Source of the DNA: an uncultured Taibaiella sp.
Lineage (GTDB): Bacteria; Bacteroidota; Bacteroidia; Chitinophagales; Chitinophagaceae
NCBI GenBank assembly: GCA_937871155.1
Contig: CALMXV010000277.1
Coordinates: 1-8,978 of the forward strand
Length of the DNA: 8,978 nt
Reading direction: 5' to 3'
Shown here in pieces: positions 7,741 through 8,978 of this stretch. Numbering within the stretch: the first letter of the stretch is position 1; each line of letters opens with the position of its first letter. Under the pieces are notes generated by a model. That model worked only from the letters and a program-made list of their open reading frames with translations. It was not told the origin of the DNA and ran no database searches. A program made the position numbers and the translations under genes.

Positions 7741-7908
7741 CTATTTTTCAATTTTTAATGCTTCTTCAATGGGCATTAATAACAAATCATCTTCTGGTGT
7801 ATGGGTTGATTTAAAAAACACACGCCAATAATACTCCTTGGTAACATAATCCCAAGGGATAACGCCTAAATTGAACTGATAAGTTTGCCATATATTCAAA
7901 GAATCCAA
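7741..7908 (-). CDS. Short open frame: lost tail of the membrane protein, or a 55-aa TTG-started gene
   Basis: This stretch lies directly behind the TGA of the membrane-protein gene, in the same frame, and stays open for 56 sense codons (AAA at 7909-7911, then 55 from TTG at 7908) before TAG. The product is protein-like: rich in Trp and Tyr, with motifs such as NIWQTYQFNLGVIPWDY early and EDDLLLMPIEEALKIEK at the end, and no hydrophobic segment. The only possible early starts are TTG (7908, 7899); there is no in-frame ATG until near the end. I do not recognise a family. Three readings remain: a tail cut off by a nonsense change, a readthrough extension, or the remnant of another gene. A functional small gene is possible but not favoured. 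Confidence 0.35.
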   Translation of the reverse strand: MDSLNIWQTYQFNLGVIPWDYVTKEYYWRVFFKSTHTPEDDLLLMPIEEALKIEK

Positions 7909-7911
7909 TTT

Positions 7912-8978
7912 TCAATTCAATATTTTCACCTTATTTCTTGGCAATGATGTACTTATAATATACACTATAGATGATAGTGTAAATATTGTAATGTAGTAGT
8001 AACGATATGTAAGCGGTGAGAATATATAAAAAAATACTAGGATTAAGTATAACATTATTAACGCAATATCAAAGTAATTAATAATTCCTTTGTATTTTTT
8101 ATATATAAGCAGACCAATTATATTTAAAGCTATCATCATGAAGGCTTGTAATACTCTGGTTTTATAGACTTCTTGTTCAGCATCTCCTGAAAAAATTAAT
8201 TTCAAAATTGGACCAAATGATACTCCTGTTTCTTGTGTCCATGAAATAGGTGGTATCCCATACCCAAACCAATCTGCTATAGCAGCATTATTATGATATG
8301 CAATTCCTATGCTTAATAAATTTGGTTCTATAATTAAAAATGGTAAAATATAAAATAAAATAATAGAACTTAATATTGCCCCAAACATTAATATGTTTTG
8401 TTTCAAAGTAAGTTCATTTATAGCTATAAAGCAAAATAATGGAAGCCAAAACACTACTGTATATCTCGAAAGTAAACATAATATTATCCCTATTGTTATC
8501 CAGACTAAATTTCTATTTGCTAAACCTATTGCTAATATAATATAATATGCGGCAATTGGAGTTTCAAATGTTACAAATAATTCACTTTTAGCTAATATGC
8601 AATATGAAAGTATTGCTACAAATGAAATTATTAAACCAAAAAACATTTGTAATAATGAGATGAACCTAGTTCGAATTATTAAAAGTGAAGAAAAAATTGT
8701 TATTAAAAGAATTATTATTCCAATCCATCTCAAGTCAAAATTTAACAAATAGGCAGGTGCCAAAATTAGCCAATGTGCTGGCATGTAAACAGGATATGGC
8801 TTATGACTATACATTTCTAATGGTGCATATGGTTGAACTCCTTTAGAATATCTCTCATAAAGGACCTTTAATTGAGGTATTACATCCGAAAATGTTTCAT
8901 AATTTCCGTATTCATTAATTCCAATATTAAAATAATAAACAATTGAAATAATAACTAAAATAAATAGTATTATTATAG
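7912..8978 (-). CDS. Polytopic membrane protein, GT-C glycosyltransferase-like, 5' end beyond the window
   Basis: Only the last 354 codons are present; the frame is open through the right edge, so the Met at 8814 is internal, not the start. The protein has roughly ten hydrophobic segments. The first (IIILFILVIISI) runs off the edge. A hydrophilic loop with Glu and Asp (visible residues about 18-60: NEYGNYETFSD, then ERYSKGVQPYAP, then SHKPYPVYMPAHW) follows. That layout, plus LSRYTVVFWLPL in the middle and SPLTYRYYY near the end, resembles GT-C enzymes (GT87/DUF2029 or GT39-like), which transfer sugars from polyprenyl-phosphate donors outside the inner membrane. The specific substrate is unknown. 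Base composition is strikingly AT-rich: three sampled 60-base blocks contain 12, 14 and 16 G or C, against 31 in a block of infB. ATA codons are frequent. This suggests transfer or a surface-polysaccharide locus. It ends in TGA, unlike the complete genes here, which end in TAA or TAG. Confidence 0.7.
   Translation of the reverse strand, partial: IIILFILVIISIVYYFNIGINEYGNYETFSDVIPQLKVLYERYSKGVQPYAPLEMYSHKPYPVYMPAHWLILAPAYLLNFDLRWIGIIILLITIFSSLLIIRTRFISLLQMFFGLIISFVAILSYCILAKSELFVTFETPIAAYYIILAIGLANRNLVWITIGIILCLLSRYTVVFWLPLFCFIAINELTLKQNILMFGAILSSIILFYILPFLIIEPNLLSIGIAYHNNAAIADWFGYGIPPISWTQETGVSFGPILKLIFSGDAEQEVYKTRVLQAFMMIALNIIGLLIYKKYKGIINYFDIALIMLYLILVFFYIFSPLTYRYYYITIFTLSSIVYIISTSLPRNKVKILN

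Noticed and set aside
7912..7914. Reassignment of TGA to tryptophan to explain the open frame past the membrane-protein gene
   Set aside because: Trp is encoded by TGG where checked in ubiE and IF-2, and no core gene here needs TGA to be sense; one case is not enough.

Overview
The window reads as a chromosomal housekeeping segment from a member of the Bacteroidota. Four things point there: Bacteroidota-type promoter boxes (TAnnTTTG, once with a TTTG element 20 bp upstream); A-rich sequence instead of Shine-Dalgarno motifs before the start codons; a short NusA (419 aa) without the C-terminal repeats of the enterobacterial protein; and a menaquinone-type UbiE/MenG. Genus cannot be told from the sequence.

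Layout. Positions 1-1574 carry two minus-strand genes: kbl (glycine C-acetyltransferase), then, 23 nt further on, the 5' part of a cytoplasmic FKBP-type peptidyl-prolyl isomerase that runs off the left edge. A 170-nt divergent intergenic region separates kbl from plus-strand ubiE/menG (1745-2497), whose -7 box ends only 5 nt before its ATG. A good Bacteroidota promoter at 2580-2611 then drives the conserved rimP-nusA-infB cluster (2673-7662): ribosome 30S maturation, transcription elongation/termination control and translation initiation. The rimP leader holds a compact hairpin followed by a U-rich tract, a candidate attenuator. InfB ends at a strong stem-loop terminator (7682-7720).

Beyond the terminator the character changes. 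Positions 7912-8978 hold the minus-strand 3' part of a very AT-rich gene for a polytopic membrane protein resembling GT-C glycosyltransferases; it is open at the right edge. Its TGA stop is followed in the same frame by 56 more sense codons that read like protein (to 7741), suggesting a lost tail, readthrough, or a short TTG-started gene.

The core genes are ordinary and well conserved; I see no CRISPR array, insertion sequence, tRNA, rRNA or defence system. The items most worth a second look are the rimP leader hairpin, the probable (near-)leaderless ubiE transcript, the in-frame TGA in the membrane-protein gene, and a duplicated motif in the long N-terminal extension of IF-2.
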